Source: Streptomyces eurocidicus (GTDB lineage: Bacteria; Actinomycetota; Actinomycetes; Streptomycetales; Streptomycetaceae). Taken from it: DNA of 64,000 bases. The DNA is taken from NCBI RefSeq assembly GCF_002891295.1, contig NZ_LGUI01000004.1, positions 737,732 through 801,731 on the forward strand, read 5' to 3'. Of this stretch, positions 17,348 through 28,789 are shown in pieces. Made by a program: the position numbers and the translations under genes. The notes beneath the pieces are model-generated. The model made no database searches and was not told where the DNA came from. It saw only the letters and a list, made by a program, of their open reading frames with translations. How positions within the stretch are numbered: the first letter of the stretch is position 1; each line of letters starts with the position of its first letter.

Positions 17348-18049
17348 TCAGAAGTCAAAGCCGAGCTGGCCACCCGCCTCCAGAGCAAGTGCTTCGGGGG
17401 CGCTACGGGCCCGCTTGAGGTGCTGCCACCTGGGCAGCGCGTCCAGATAGGACCAGGACAGTCGGTGGTGCGGGGTGGGGCCCAGCGCCTCCAGGGCCGT
17501 GCGGTGCACCGGCGAGGGATATCCGGCGTTGTCGCAGAAGCCGAATTCGGCGTACTCCGCGCCCAGTTCGGCCATCATGGCGTCGCGCCGCACCTTGGCG
17601 ATCACGGAGGCGGCGGCGACCACCACACAGGACTGGTCGCCCTTGATGACCGTACGGACCTTCCACGGGTCCCCGAGGTAGTCGTGCTTACCGTCGAGGA
17701 TCACGGCGTCGGGCCGTACGGGCAGCGCCTCCAGCGCACGTGTCGCGGCCAGCCGCAGCGCCGCCGTCATACCCAGCTCGTCGATCTCCTGTGGGGAGGA
17801 GTGGCCGAGGGCGTGGGCGGTGACCCAGCTCTCCAGCACGTCGGCGAGCGCGGTCCGCCGCTTGGGGGTCAGGAGCTTGGAGTCGGTCAGCCCCTCCGGG
17901 GGGCGGCGCAGGCCGGTGACAGCCGCGCACACGGTGACCGGCCCGGCCCAGGCCCCTCGACCGACCTCGTCGACTCCGGCGACGATCTTGGCTCCGGTCG
18001 TGGCGCGCAGGGAGCGCTCGACGCTGTGGGTAGGCGGTTCGTACGGCAT
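17348..18049 (-). CDS. rnhB: Ribonuclease HII
   Basis: A 233-residue RNase HII that cuts the RNA strand of RNA-DNA hybrids and removes single ribonucleotides. The catalytic carboxylates are present: GVDEVGRG (Asp/Glu near residues 27-28), ILDGKHDYL (Asp near 119) and the KGD segment near 138. Length is normal for actinobacterial enzymes. The ATG at 18049 follows a weak ribosome binding site. It continues into the proline-rich gene at 17288, probably as one unit. Confidence 0.95.
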   Translation of the reverse strand: MPYEPPTHSVERSLRATTGAKIVAGVDEVGRGAWAGPVTVCAAVTGLRRPPEGLTDSKLLTPKRRTALADVLESWVTAHALGHSSPQEIDELGMTAALRLAATRALEALPVRPDAVILDGKHDYLGDPWKVRTVIKGDQSCVVVAAASVIAKVRRDAMMAELGAEYAEFGFCDNAGYPSPVHRTALEALGPTPHHRLSWSYLDALPRWQHLKRARSAPEALALEAGGQLGFDF

Positions 18050-18115
18050 GGCGCCAGCAAGCGTACGCCCCCGTCGCCGACCCGAGTAGCCCCGCCCCCT
18101 CCCCTTTTCGCCGGG

Positions 18116-19009
18116 TCAGCCCCCGAGGGCGGGCAGCCAGGCAGGCAGGGGCTCGGTGCGCTCCAGCCAGGCCGCGGGCGGAGCCCCTCGTTCCGCCGCG
18201 CCGACCACGCCGCCGGCGATGGCGGACGTGGTGTCCACGTCGCCGCCCGCCTGCGCCGTCGTCCAGAACGCGGTCTCGTAGGAGCCGAGGTTGCGGGCCG
18301 CCGCCCACAGTGCGAACGGCACCGTGTCGTGGGCGCTCGTGCGGCGGCCGCAGCCCAGGACGGCGGCGACGGTGTTGGCGTCGGCGTAGTCCAGCATGTC
18401 CCGCGCCCGCCGCAGCCCCGCCTGCACGGCGCTGCGGGGCACGAGCGCGATCACTCCGTCCAGCAGCACCTCGGGGCCGACGTCGCCGGCCGGGTCGGCC
18501 GCGATGGCCGACGCCGCGGCCACGGCCATCGCCCCGGCCACGGCCTCGCGGTGCTGGTGGGTGGTGTAGGCCGAGATCTCGGCCTGGTGCGTCGCCTGCT
18601 CCGGGTCGTCGGCGTACCAGGCGCCGAGGGGCGCGATGCGCATGGCCGCGCCGTTGCCCCAGGATCCCTGGCCGTTAAACAGGGCGGCGGCCAGCTCACG
18701 CCAGTCGCCGCCCTCCCTGATCAGGCGCAGCATCCGGTTGACCGCCGGGCCGTAGCCGCGGTCGAAGTCGTGGTGCTCGGCGAAGGAACGCGCGAGGGCG
18801 TCCTGGTCGATGCGGCCGTGCTCGACGAGGACGGCCAGCACGGAGCAGGCCATCTCGGTGTCGTCGGTCCACTGCCAGAGAGCGGGCGGCAGCTCACGGC
18901 GCTTGAGGGAGGGGTAGTTGGCGGGGACGAAGAACTGGGACCCGAGGGCGTCACCCAGGGCCAGCCCGCGCAGGCTCGCCAGGGCTCGATGGAATCGGTC
19001 AGCGGTCAT
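18116..19009 (-). CDS. ADP-ribosylglycohydrolase family protein
   Basis: A 297-residue protein of the ADP-ribosylglycohydrolase (DraG/ARH) fold, which uses two metal ions to remove ADP-ribose from target residues. The metal-binding motifs WTDDTEM (near residues 47-53) and GGDVDTTSAIAGG (near 250) are intact. It starts 11 nt after the stop of the histidine phosphatase gene with no ribosome binding site of its own, which suggests translational coupling. Target unknown; no matching ADP-ribosyltransferase is in the window. Confidence 0.9.
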   Translation of the reverse strand: MTADRFHRALASLRGLALGDALGSQFFVPANYPSLKRRELPPALWQWTDDTEMACSVLAVLVEHGRIDQDALARSFAEHHDFDRGYGPAVNRMLRLIREGGDWRELAAALFNGQGSWGNGAAMRIAPLGAWYADDPEQATHQAEISAYTTHQHREAVAGAMAVAAASAIAADPAGDVGPEVLLDGVIALVPRSAVQAGLRRARDMLDYADANTVAAVLGCGRRTSAHDTVPFALWAAARNLGSYETAFWTTAQAGGDVDTTSAIAGGVVGAAERGAPPAAWLERTEPLPAWLPALGG

Positions 19010-19020
19010 CGCAGCGAACT

Positions 19021-19680
19021 CTAACCGGTGAAGCCGTACGGTTCAGGGGTGCACCAGCGCTCGAAGGGCCGGTCCAGGTGGTACCGGCCGTCGGTGCCGA
19101 GGACCAGGGCGCGCGTCGCGCCGTTGCCAGGGTTCGAGAGGCACTCGAACTCCGCGACGGTCCAGTGCAGCCAGCGCATGCAGAAGAGCCTCATGGTCAG
19201 GCCGTGGGTGACGAGCAGGACGTTCGGCGGGTGGCCGGGATCGTCGAAGCTGCGCCACAGGCTCTCCAGGAAGGCTCCCACCCGGTCGTAGACGTCGGCG
19301 CCGGACTCGCCCTGGGCGAAGCGGTAGAAGAAGTGGCCGTAGGCGTCCCGGTACGCCTTCTGCTTGCGCACCTCGGCGGGGTCCTGCCAGTTGCCCCAGT
19401 CCTGCTCGCGCAGGCGTGGTTCCTCCCGGACCCTGACCAGGCTCGGGTCCAGGCCCAGGGCGTGGAAGGTCTGGTGCGTGCGGCGGTACGGGGAGACGTA
19501 GGCGGAGACCCGTTCGCCGCCGAACAGCTCGCGCAGCCGGCCGCCGGCCTCCTGGGCCTGCTTGCGGCCGGTCTCGGTGAGGCTCAGGGCGTGATCGGGT
19601 TCCCGTTCGTAGACGGTGTCGTCCACGTTGCCCACGGACTCTCCGTGTCGGATGAGGACGATGCGTCGGGGCCGTGACAT
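19021..19680 (-). CDS. Histidine phosphatase superfamily protein
   Basis: A 219-residue phosphatase of the phosphoglycerate-mutase-like superfamily. The catalytic RHGE motif (LIRHGESVGN, residues 9-18), the second arginine in SPYRRTHQT and the second histidine in LLVTHGLTMR are all present. The substrate could be a sugar phosphate or another metabolite and cannot be read from sequence. The first gene of a pair with the ADP-ribosylglycohydrolase, 11 nt apart. Confidence 0.9.
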   Translation of the reverse strand: MSRPRRIVLIRHGESVGNVDDTVYEREPDHALSLTETGRKQAQEAGGRLRELFGGERVSAYVSPYRRTHQTFHALGLDPSLVRVREEPRLREQDWGNWQDPAEVRKQKAYRDAYGHFFYRFAQGESGADVYDRVGAFLESLWRSFDDPGHPPNVLLVTHGLTMRLFCMRWLHWTVAEFECLSNPGNGATRALVLGTDGRYHLDRPFERWCTPEPYGFTG

Positions 19681-19920
19681 GCCGCCACCCTAGATCGAGC
19701 GGGGGCCGTCCGCCTCGTCTCGCCCCGGGAGCGGTGTCCGGTCGACCCGGCGCACCCCTCCACCTAATGCAATCAATGTTGCGTTTACCTTCCCGGACCC
19801 GCCCCGGCACCTCGCCCGCCCCAGGCGCCCCCGCTGGCTCCCCCGCCCCCAGGCGCCCAGGACGGCCCGCCCGAGCCGGACGCCGGATCCCGTCGGCACC
19901 GGCGCGCCGCCGGAGAGGGA

Positions 19921-20526
19921 TCACACCGTCCAGGAGGGCTCTATCGCGACGATGTCGCCCCCGATGGCCGCCACGTCCGTCTCGGTCTGGGCCCGCAGGG
20001 CCAGCCGCTCCACCCGCTCGGCCCGGTACTTGCCGTGCTCGGCCTCGGAGTTCCACAGGGAAAGCACCAGGAACTCCGGGCCCGGGGCCTCACCGAACAG
20101 GCCGCGCAGCATCCCCGGAGAGCCGGCCATCGCCGGATTCCAGACCTTCTCCTGCATGAGCGTGAAGTGCTCCACCCGGTCCTCCCGGACTCGGCAGTGG
20201 GCGAAGCGCACCACGTCCGCGTCCGCGAACTGGGGACGGAAACCCACCTTCACATCGAAGCGGTGCTCGAAGAGCCGCACCTGGATGTCCTTGTACGTCC
20301 CCGCCTGTGCGGCGGCCAGCCTGTCGTGCGAACGCGCCATGAAGGAGTCGTAGAACGCCCGGCTCTCCCAGAAACCGAAGAGATGCGCCACATGCGGACG
20401 ACTTCGACTCCAGCCCCCTCCCTGGCCCCGGAACCCGGGCTCGCCGAGCAACCCCGCCCACTTCCGCTGCCCCCGCTCGAAACCGCGACGGTCCACCACG
20501 GTGCAGCGAATCCACTTGACCAGCAC
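19921..20526 (-). CDS. YdbC-like / DUF4937 protein
   Basis: A 201-residue protein made of two ferredoxin-like stretches; the first (LVKWIRCTVVDRRGFERGQ) is DUF4937-like, the second (HFTLMQEKVWNPAMAG near residue 119) resembles antibiotic-biosynthesis-monooxygenase folds. No cofactor motif is seen, as is usual for that fold. It starts with GTG without a clear ribosome binding site, 33 bp after the N-acetyltransferase gene on the same strand, so it may be the last gene of the TetR-NAT unit. Function unknown. Confidence 0.72.
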   Translation of the reverse strand: MLVKWIRCTVVDRRGFERGQRKWAGLLGEPGFRGQGGGWSRSRPHVAHLFGFWESRAFYDSFMARSHDRLAAAQAGTYKDIQVRLFEHRFDVKVGFRPQFADADVVRFAHCRVREDRVEHFTLMQEKVWNPAMAGSPGMLRGLFGEAPGPEFLVLSLWNSEAEHGKYRAERVERLALRAQTETDVAAIGGDIVAIEPSWTV

Positions 20527-20559
20527 CGCGCCATCGTACGGCGCCGGAGGGGGCGCACA

Positions 20560-21390
20560 TCACGTACCGGAGGAGTACGCCCCCAGGAGCCTGCCGGTGT
20601 CCGTCTCACTGAGCTCGATCCGGAACTCCCTCGCCAGCAGTTCCGTCAACTCCTCCGCCGAGATCTCCCGTTGCTCCTGCGAACCGTCGGCGCGGGCGAC
20701 GGAGAACACCGAGCCCACCAGGTTCCGTCGCGACCCCTCGGTGGTCCGCTGCACCACGACGCGGGAGACGAAGGGCGAGTGCGGGTGTGTGGAGATGTAG
20801 TGGTTCATCACCGCGTAGTCGACCGGGAAGCGCTCCTCCGGGCCGATGGCGTAGAGGTCGAACCAGCCGTCCTGGTGCAGCGAGCGCAGCACGCGCGTGC
20901 CGTCGGGCCGGTGCTCGATCCCGAACGTCCAGTCGCCCTGCCGGGCCCGGGCGCCGTCGTGGAAGGGCAGCGGCTCCAGCAGGCCCTCCCCGCCGAAGCC
21001 GACGTCACACAGCCATTCCCCGCCGTCGGCGGCCACCTTCAGCGCCATGTGCGTGACGGGGCGCAGCTTGTCGGCACCCATGCGGACCCGCGCGCCGAGC
21101 CCGGTGAAGGAGAATCCGATGCGTTCCAGGGCCGCCGCGAGCAGGAGGTTCTGTTCGTAGCAGTAGCCGCCTCTGGCCTGCGCCACCATCTTGTCCTGAA
21201 GCGCCTTGACTTCCAGTCGGACCGGCCGGCCGAGCAGAATCTCCAGGTTCTCGAAGGGAAAGGCCGCCACATGACCGCGGTGGACCGCCCGCAGCGTCGG
21301 GAGGTCGGGGCCGACAACCCCTTCCAGACCGATGCGTGCCAGATAGGCGCCCAGGTCCAATTCCCTGCCACCCCACATGGCCTCACTCAT
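20560..21390 (-). CDS. nat: Arylamine N-acetyltransferase
   Basis: A 276-residue acetyl-CoA:arylamine N-acetyltransferase. The Cys-His-Asp triad is intact: RGGYCYEQN (Cys about 77), THMALKV (His about 114) and CDVGFGGEG (Asp about 129). The start ATG overlaps the stop of the TetR gene (ATGA), implying coupled translation; an ATG four codons in, with GAGG nearby, is an alternative. In Streptomyces such enzymes can act in amide formation or detoxification; with a local repressor upstream, xenobiotic detoxification is a reasonable inference. Confidence 0.93.
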   Translation of the reverse strand: MSEAMWGGRELDLGAYLARIGLEGVVGPDLPTLRAVHRGHVAAFPFENLEILLGRPVRLEVKALQDKMVAQARGGYCYEQNLLLAAALERIGFSFTGLGARVRMGADKLRPVTHMALKVAADGGEWLCDVGFGGEGLLEPLPFHDGARARQGDWTFGIEHRPDGTRVLRSLHQDGWFDLYAIGPEERFPVDYAVMNHYISTHPHSPFVSRVVVQRTTEGSRRNLVGSVFSVARADGSQEQREISAEELTELLAREFRIELSETDTGRLLGAYSSGT

Positions 21391-22010
21391 CCCGTCGCCC
21401 GACTCCGCTTCCCTCGCGTTTTCTCGCGCCCCTCAGTATTCACACCCGTGACGCCGGCGGCCGCGAGGAGCACGGCGGCCGCGTCCCTCGCCCGGGCGGC
21501 CGCTTCGGGCGCGCCCGTGACGGCGGCCGTGGTGATCGCCCCGTCGACGACCAGGGCCAGCTGATCAGCCAGGGGCTCCGGGTCCGTGGCGCCGGCGGCG
21601 CGGACGAGACCGAGGAGGTAGCCGCGCACCTCGGCCTTGTGATCGCGGGCCGCCTCGGCCACGGCCGCCGAGCCGGCGCCCATCTCGCCGAAGGCGTTGA
21701 TGAAGGCGCAGCCCCGGAAGTCCGGTTCACCGAACCACGCTTCGAGCCAGTCGAACACCGCGAGCGGCCGCACCGCGGCCGAGGGCACGGCCGCGACATG
21801 GGCGGCCAGGGCCCCCCGCCAGCGCCGGTCCCGCCGTCGCAGATACGCCTCGACCAGTTCCTCCTTCGACGCGAAGCACTGGTAGAGGCGCTTGAGGGAG
21901 ACGCCCGAAGCCGCCCGGATCCGGTCCATGCCGACCGCCTGGACCCCATGCCCGTAGAACAGGGTCTCGGCCGCGTCGAGCAGACGGTCTTCGGCCTCGA
22001 TGTCTTCCAT
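21387..22010 (-). CDS. TetR-family regulator
   Basis: A 207-residue TetR repressor. The DNA-binding helix-turn-helix is at residues about 20-45 (GVQAVGMDRIRAASGVSLKR); the C-terminal half is the ligand-binding helical domain. The ATG at 22010 follows GGGGTGTGG. Two near-identical palindromes between this gene and the divergent gene at 22120 are the likely operators, so it should control both itself with nat and the NTF2-like gene. Confidence 0.9.
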   Translation of the reverse strand: MEDIEAEDRLLDAAETLFYGHGVQAVGMDRIRAASGVSLKRLYQCFASKEELVEAYLRRRDRRWRGALAAHVAAVPSAAVRPLAVFDWLEAWFGEPDFRGCAFINAFGEMGAGSAAVAEAARDHKAEVRGYLLGLVRAAGATDPEPLADQLALVVDGAITTAAVTGAPEAAARARDAAAVLLAAAGVTGVNTEGREKTRGKRSRATG

Positions 22011-22029
22011 GCCACACCCCACTAGCGAA

Positions 22030-22080
22030 GAGAACGTTCATTCTCTAGGCTACTCGAACATCGGGAGAACGCACGTTCTC
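22030..22080. promoter_or_regulatory. Two TetR operators
   Basis: GAGAACGTTCATTCTC (22030-22045) and GAGAACGCACGTTCTC (22065-22080). The second is a perfect 7-bp inverted repeat with a 2-nt centre; the first differs at one arm position. They are 35 bp apart, centre to centre, between divergent genes. Confidence 0.8.
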
Positions 22081-22119
22081 TCGATGCGAGAGCATCACCC
22101 GCACCGAGAGAGGCACGCC

Positions 22120-22581
22120 ATGACACAGCGCCCGCTACTGCCGCCGTTCGACGAGGAGACCGCCCGCGCGAAGGTGCGGGCGGCCGAGGACGCGTGGAAC
22201 AGCCTGGACCCCGACCGTGTCGCCCTCGCGTACACGGAGGACTGCGTCTGGCGGAACCGGGACGAATTCATCGTCGGCCGCCAGGAGATCCGCGCCTTTC
22301 TCCGCCGCAAATGGGAGAAGGAGCTGAACTACCGCCTCCGTAAGGACCTGTGGTCCTGGACCGACAACCGCATCTCCGTCCGCTTCCGGTACGAGTGGCA
22401 GGACGCGACGGGACAGCAGTGGCGCAGTTACGGCAACGAGCAGTGGGAATTCGACGCCGACGGGCTGATGCGCCGCCGCGAGGCCAGCATCAACGACCTC
22501 CGGATCGACGGGTCCGACGCGATCGGCACGGGAAGCCATGGCGAACGCAGGGACGACCTGTGGACGTTCATGACAGCATGA
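22120..22581 (+). CDS. NTF2-like DUF1348 family protein
   Basis: A 153-residue protein of the SnoaL/NTF2-like fold, DUF1348 branch, with the typical opening RPLLPPFDEETARAKV, the AAEDAWNSLDPDRVALAY segment and WRSYGNEQWEFD. The GAGAGAGG 6 nt upstream supports ATG 22120. Members are small cone-shaped enzymes or binding proteins without an assigned reaction. Divergent from the TetR gene and preceded by both operators, so it is the likely regulated target. Confidence 0.88.
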   Translation: MTQRPLLPPFDEETARAKVRAAEDAWNSLDPDRVALAYTEDCVWRNRDEFIVGRQEIRAFLRRKWEKELNYRLRKDLWSWTDNRISVRFRYEWQDATGQQWRSYGNEQWEFDADGLMRRREASINDLRIDGSDAIGTGSHGERRDDLWTFMTA

Positions 22582-22658
22582 GACAACCAACGCCACGTTC
22601 CTGGCAGTTGCCGACATCATCCCGCCGGGCATGCAGCTCCGAGGAAGGGGGAGGCCCC

Positions 22659-23192
22659 GTGAGCGGTCTCAACAAAGGGCTCGGAAAGGTCGAAGTGGCA
22701 CTCAAGTGGGACCCCAGCCCCTCCGGCGACCCGGACCACGACCTCGACATCATCGCGGCGACCTATCCCGCGCACGATCCGTACGGCAAACCCTCGTACC
22801 TCGTGCACTTCGGCAGCCGCTCGCCGGACGGCACCATCACCCTCAACAGGGACAGCCGCACCGGCCAGGGCTTCGGCTTCGACGAGGTCATGATCCTGGA
22901 GTTCGACCGGCTGTCGGACACGTACGGCCGGGTCGTCGTAGGCGTCGCCATCCAGCAGCAGGACGACCATAAGCTGTTCGGCGCCGTACCCAACACGGCC
23001 GTCCGGATCACCGAAGGACGCACCGAGCTCGTGGCCCACGACTTCTCCGGTGTGACCGGCTGCACGGCCACGACCGTCGCGGAATTCACCCGCGACGACT
23101 CCGGGGCCTGGCGCTTCCACCCGAGCGCGCACGGCTTCGACACAGATCCGACGACCTTCGCGGCCCGCATGGGCAGCGCCCGGACGGTGTGA
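22659..23192 (+). CDS. TerD-family protein
   Basis: A 177-residue TerD-domain protein, a calcium-binding fold from the tellurite-resistance/stress family. The start region GLNKGLGKVEVALKWDPSP and the acidic DPDHDLDI metal-binding segment are typical. GTG 22659 with GGGGGAGG 4 nt upstream fits the family N-terminus; an ATG at 22578 overlapping the previous stop would add 27 unrelated residues. A stand-alone copy, not within a ter cluster. Confidence 0.88.
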   Translation: MSGLNKGLGKVEVALKWDPSPSGDPDHDLDIIAATYPAHDPYGKPSYLVHFGSRSPDGTITLNRDSRTGQGFGFDEVMILEFDRLSDTYGRVVVGVAIQQQDDHKLFGAVPNTAVRITEGRTELVAHDFSGVTGCTATTVAEFTRDDSGAWRFHPSAHGFDTDPTTFAARMGSARTV

Positions 23193-23251
23193 CGCACCGG
23201 ACGTGAGCGCCCTGAGGGAGGCAAGGAGCGCACGAGGGCACCACGTACGCC

Positions 23252-23288
23252 GCAGGGGGCGAAGCCGGGAACCGGCTCCGCCCCCTGC
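23252..23288. terminator. Bidirectional terminator
   Basis: GCAGGGGGCG and CGCCCCCTGC outer arms with an inner AGCCGG-GAA-CCGGCT stem and a single mismatch between them. Serves the convergent TerD and amidohydrolase genes. Confidence 0.85.
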
Positions 23289-23354
23289 ACCGTGCGGCTC
23301 GGGTCGGAGCCCGGGACCCCGGCGCAGCGCCATGGCGGGCGCGACCACACATGG

Positions 23355-24140
23355 TCAGAGGTCGAGCAGCTCCGCGAGAGTGCCGCCGAGGACGCGATCG
23401 CGCAGCGCGCCCGGCCCGGTCACGCGCTCGACGGTGGCGCGGGCGAGGAGCGGGTCGCCATAGGGCGCGTCCGAGCCGAACATCGTGCGATCGGGCACCT
23501 CTTCGATCGCCAGCCGAACCGCGAAGATGACACTCGCCGTCGACAGCTCCAGGAACAGGTTCGGGGTCTCCCGGGCCAGCTCGATGGCCGTCAGCCAGTT
23601 CAGCCCGCCGAGCTGGCTGATCACCAAGGGGACGGTCGGGTGACGGCGCGCGAGTCCGGCCAGAGTCGCCAGGTCTCCCGCCGTGGTCGGCGCGAACCCG
23701 TGCACGACGACAGGCAGCCCACCATGATCGGCGGCCGCCCGCAGAACGGGCTCGATCCGGCCGGCCCCGTCCGGTGGCGGGGTCAGCTCGCCGATGCCCC
23801 GGAAGCCCCGGCCGACGACCTCCCGTTCCACGTCCGCCGCGATCTGCGCGGCCGACCGGTCCATGCGGACCTTGCCGAAGCCGATGAAACGATCGGGATA
23901 CGCGGCGCACGCCGCGGCGAGCTCCTCCCCTGCGGCCTGATGGCTGTCCGGGCCGCCGGACCGCCCGCTGACCGTCTCGTCCAGCACACGCATCTCGCGC
24001 CGGAACGAGGCCAGATCGGTGGCCCGCTCGGGGTGCGGCCGGGTGCCGAAGAGCACGGCGAGGTCGACTCCCGCCTCGTCCAGCAGGGCGATATGACCGT
24101 GCGCGGGATCGTGGACATGGCTGTGCGCGTCGATGATCAA
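23355..24140 (-). CDS. Amidohydrolase-2 family metal-dependent hydrolase
   Basis: A 261-residue TIM-barrel hydrolase of the decarboxylase/amidohydrolase-2 type. The metal ligands HxH (DAHSHVHD, residues 4-11), a later His (VVVHGF) and the Asp of MFGSDAPYGDP are present. The start is taken as TTG 24140, because AGGGGA lies 5 nt upstream and the barrel begins at once; longer starts (24242) would run into the divergent MerR promoter. Divergent from a MerR gene, its probable regulator. Substrate unknown. Confidence 0.82.
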   Translation of the reverse strand: MIIDAHSHVHDPAHGHIALLDEAGVDLAVLFGTRPHPERATDLASFRREMRVLDETVSGRSGGPDSHQAAGEELAAACAAYPDRFIGFGKVRMDRSAAQIAADVEREVVGRGFRGIGELTPPPDGAGRIEPVLRAAADHGGLPVVVHGFAPTTAGDLATLAGLARRHPTVPLVISQLGGLNWLTAIELARETPNLFLELSTASVIFAVRLAIEEVPDRTMFGSDAPYGDPLLARATVERVTGPGALRDRVLGGTLAELLDL

Positions 24141-24205
24141 CGAATTCCCCTGTTCAGGAGCGGTGACGACGACGGAATTCCGCCGCCGGCCCCTATCGTT
24201 GAAGG

Positions 24206-24226
24206 TTGACACCATGGCAAGGTCAA
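24206..24226. promoter_or_regulatory. MerR-type operator
   Basis: TTGAC (24206-24210) and GTCAA (24222-24226) form a dyad with an 11-nt centre. Read on the minus strand it gives TTGACC as a -35 element for the amidohydrolase promoter, a common arrangement for MerR regulators; the -10 box is not clear. Confidence 0.55.
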
Positions 24227-24241
24227 GATCGTGGAGAAGCA

Positions 24242-24595
24242 ATGCTGATCGGGCAGCTGGCCGGACGGACCGGGACGAGCGAGCGTCTGCTCCGCTACTA
24301 CGAAAGCGTCGGCCTTCTCACCTCTGTCCGCCATGCCAACGGATACCGCGACTACGACGATGCCGCCGAGCAGACGGTCGGGCAGATCCGCGCCCTGCTG
24401 GCGGCCGGGCTGCCCACCAGCCTTATCCGGCAGGTGCTGCCCTGTTCCGTCGCGGACGGCTCACTGCGTCCCTGCCCGGGGGTCCTGGACAAGCTGCGCT
24501 CCCGGCTCGCCCGTCTCGATCAGCGGGCGGACGAACTGGCTCGAGCCCGTACGGCCCTGCAGCGGACCATCGCGGCGGCCGAGCACGCCGAGTAG
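24242..24595 (+). CDS. MerR-family regulator
   Basis: A 117-residue MerR protein. The winged helix begins at residue 1 (MLIGQLAGRTGTSERLLRYYE) and the dimerisation coiled coil spans about 80-112. Two cysteines (near 69 and 79) are present in a loop where metal-sensing members bind metal, but the spacing is not that of a known sensor. GGAG lies 6 nt before the ATG. Divergent from the amidohydrolase gene across a TTGAC/GTCAA dyad. Confidence 0.9.
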   Translation: MLIGQLAGRTGTSERLLRYYESVGLLTSVRHANGYRDYDDAAEQTVGQIRALLAAGLPTSLIRQVLPCSVADGSLRPCPGVLDKLRSRLARLDQRADELARARTALQRTIAAAEHAE

Positions 24596-24714
24596 CCGAG
24601 CGGCCGGTGCCGCGTCGAGTGCGGTGGTCACGGGCCTCGTACGCCAGTGAGGTGCCGGCGGAGACCGCCGACACCTCACGGAGCAACTAATTCACACCCG
24701 AGCAGGGCTCACAC

Positions 24715-27588
<2,874 letters not shown>

Positions 27589-27658
27589 GCCGCCTCCCTC
27601 TACGGGCAAAACGCCCTAATGCGCCCAATTCTTCCGTGGCGCGGATGTCTGTCTTTCA

Positions 27659-27681
27659 CCCGGCGCGCGAGGCGCGCCGGG
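27659..27681 (-). terminator. Hairpin between nrdR and nrdJ
   Basis: Perfect 10-bp stem CCCGGCGCGC-GAG-GCGCGCCGGG located between two genes thought to be cotranscribed. It may reduce read-through into nrdJ or protect transcript ends. Confidence 0.6.
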
Positions 27682-27705
27682 CAGGTCTCTGTATGTGTCG
27701 CCGCG

Positions 27706-28218
27706 CTATTCGGCGGCCGCGGCGGGTGCGGGGACCCCGGGGGCCCCGTCGCGCTCGCCGGCGGTGGTGACGGGCCGCTGCTCGCGGAGCTCCGCGACGG
27801 CGGCCTCGAAGTCCTCGAGCGAGTCGAACGCCTGGTACACGGACGCGAACCGCAGATAGGCGACGAGGTCGAGGTCCCGGAGGGGGCCGAGTATGGCGAG
27901 GCCGACGTCGTGCGTCGAGAGCTCGGCGCTGCCCGTGGCGCGCACCGCCTCCTCCACCCTCTGACCCAGCTTCGCCAGGGCGTCCTCGGTGACGGGGCGG
28001 CCCTGGCACGCCTTGCGGACGCCCGAGATGACCTTGGTGCGGCTGAAGGGCTCGGTGACCCCGCTGCGCTTGATCACCATCAGTGACGCTGTCTCTACCG
28101 TCGTGAAGCGGCGGGAGCAGTCGGGGCACTGGCGGCGCCTGCGGATCGAGCAGCCGTCATCGGTGGTCCGGCTGTCGACCACTCGGCTGTCGGGGTGCCT
28201 GCAGAAGGGGCAGTGCAT
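27706..28218 (-). CDS. nrdR: Transcriptional repressor NrdR
   Basis: A 170-residue repressor of ribonucleotide reductase genes. Zinc ribbon cysteines C3, C6, C31 and C34 are intact, followed by an ATP-cone (about residues 46-136) that senses ATP/dATP. The C-terminal 25 residues are a variable Ala/Pro tail. GGTGGAG precedes the ATG. First gene of nrdR-nrdJ, preceded by two NrdR boxes. Confidence 0.97.
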   Translation of the reverse strand: MHCPFCRHPDSRVVDSRTTDDGCSIRRRRQCPDCSRRFTTVETASLMVIKRSGVTEPFSRTKVISGVRKACQGRPVTEDALAKLGQRVEEAVRATGSAELSTHDVGLAILGPLRDLDLVAYLRFASVYQAFDSLEDFEAAVAELREQRPVTTAGERDGAPGVPAPAAAAE

Positions 28219-28354
28219 GGCTCTCCACCCTCCTCACCCTCGTAAGACTGTGCACGATCTCCGGCTTCGCCGGGCCCCTCGTTCGGGCTCTTGCGAAGCA
28301 GCTCCCAGCATAGGCGATGCCCACGGCCGGAGATGACCAGCCGAGACTCATGGA

Positions 28355-28401
28355 CCACAACCAGTGGGAAGCCGCCACCCATCAAACCACTAGATCTGGT
28401 G
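28355..28401 (-). promoter_or_regulatory. Pair of NrdR boxes
   Basis: CCACAACCAGTGG (28355-28367) and CCACTAGATCTGGTG (28387-28401), whose starts are 32 bp apart, i.e. about three helical turns, as usual for NrdR box pairs. They lie 137-183 bp before nrdR. Confidence 0.72.
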
Positions 28402-28712
28402 CCGGGTGGGCAAGCGCGCCGGATGCGTGTCGCACGCCACGCCCGGATTCCGTCCCCACGGGGGACGCTCCGGCCGGAGCCCGACGGGAGCATCCGTGGC
28501 ACGCTGATGACACACTGGGCGCGACGCCCGCACGGCGCTCACGAGGCACGGCACCACCGCCCGAGGCCGCCGCGGCCACCCGCTCGGCGGGGCCTGCGGG
28601 GTGCGGCACGGCCGTTCGGGCTTCGCACCGAAGGGTACCGTAATCGCCCGAATTGATCTTCGGCCGTACACCTTCTCACCTGATCGCGTCAGCCAATCTT
28701 CGATATTTCACT

Positions 28713-28726
28713 CGAACGTGTGTTTG
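28713..28726. promoter_or_regulatory. LexA (SOS) box of lexA
   Basis: CGAACGTGTGTTTG matches the Gram-positive/actinobacterial LexA consensus CGAACRNRYGTTYG at every position. It lies 64 bp before the lexA start, consistent with autorepression. Confidence 0.88.
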
Positions 28727-28789
28727 GCGCAACCTTTCGAAAGCAACTACCGTTGTCCAGCTAGGGAGAACATTTCGAGAGGGGCCGAC

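Larger units (their letters stand above)
28219..28789. other. Divergent control region of nrdR and lexA
   Basis: 571 bp with no credible gene. It holds the NrdR boxes near 28355-28401, a CGTCCCC/GGGGACG hairpin near 28451-28467, and the SOS box at 28713. The segment 28625-28760 is AT-rich and probably contains the lexA promoter. Confidence 0.6.

Noticed and set aside
27589..27705. B12 riboswitch before nrdJ
   Set aside because: The gap holds only a 10-bp hairpin and no B12-box-like sequence; in S. coelicolor the riboswitch controls the class I reductase instead.
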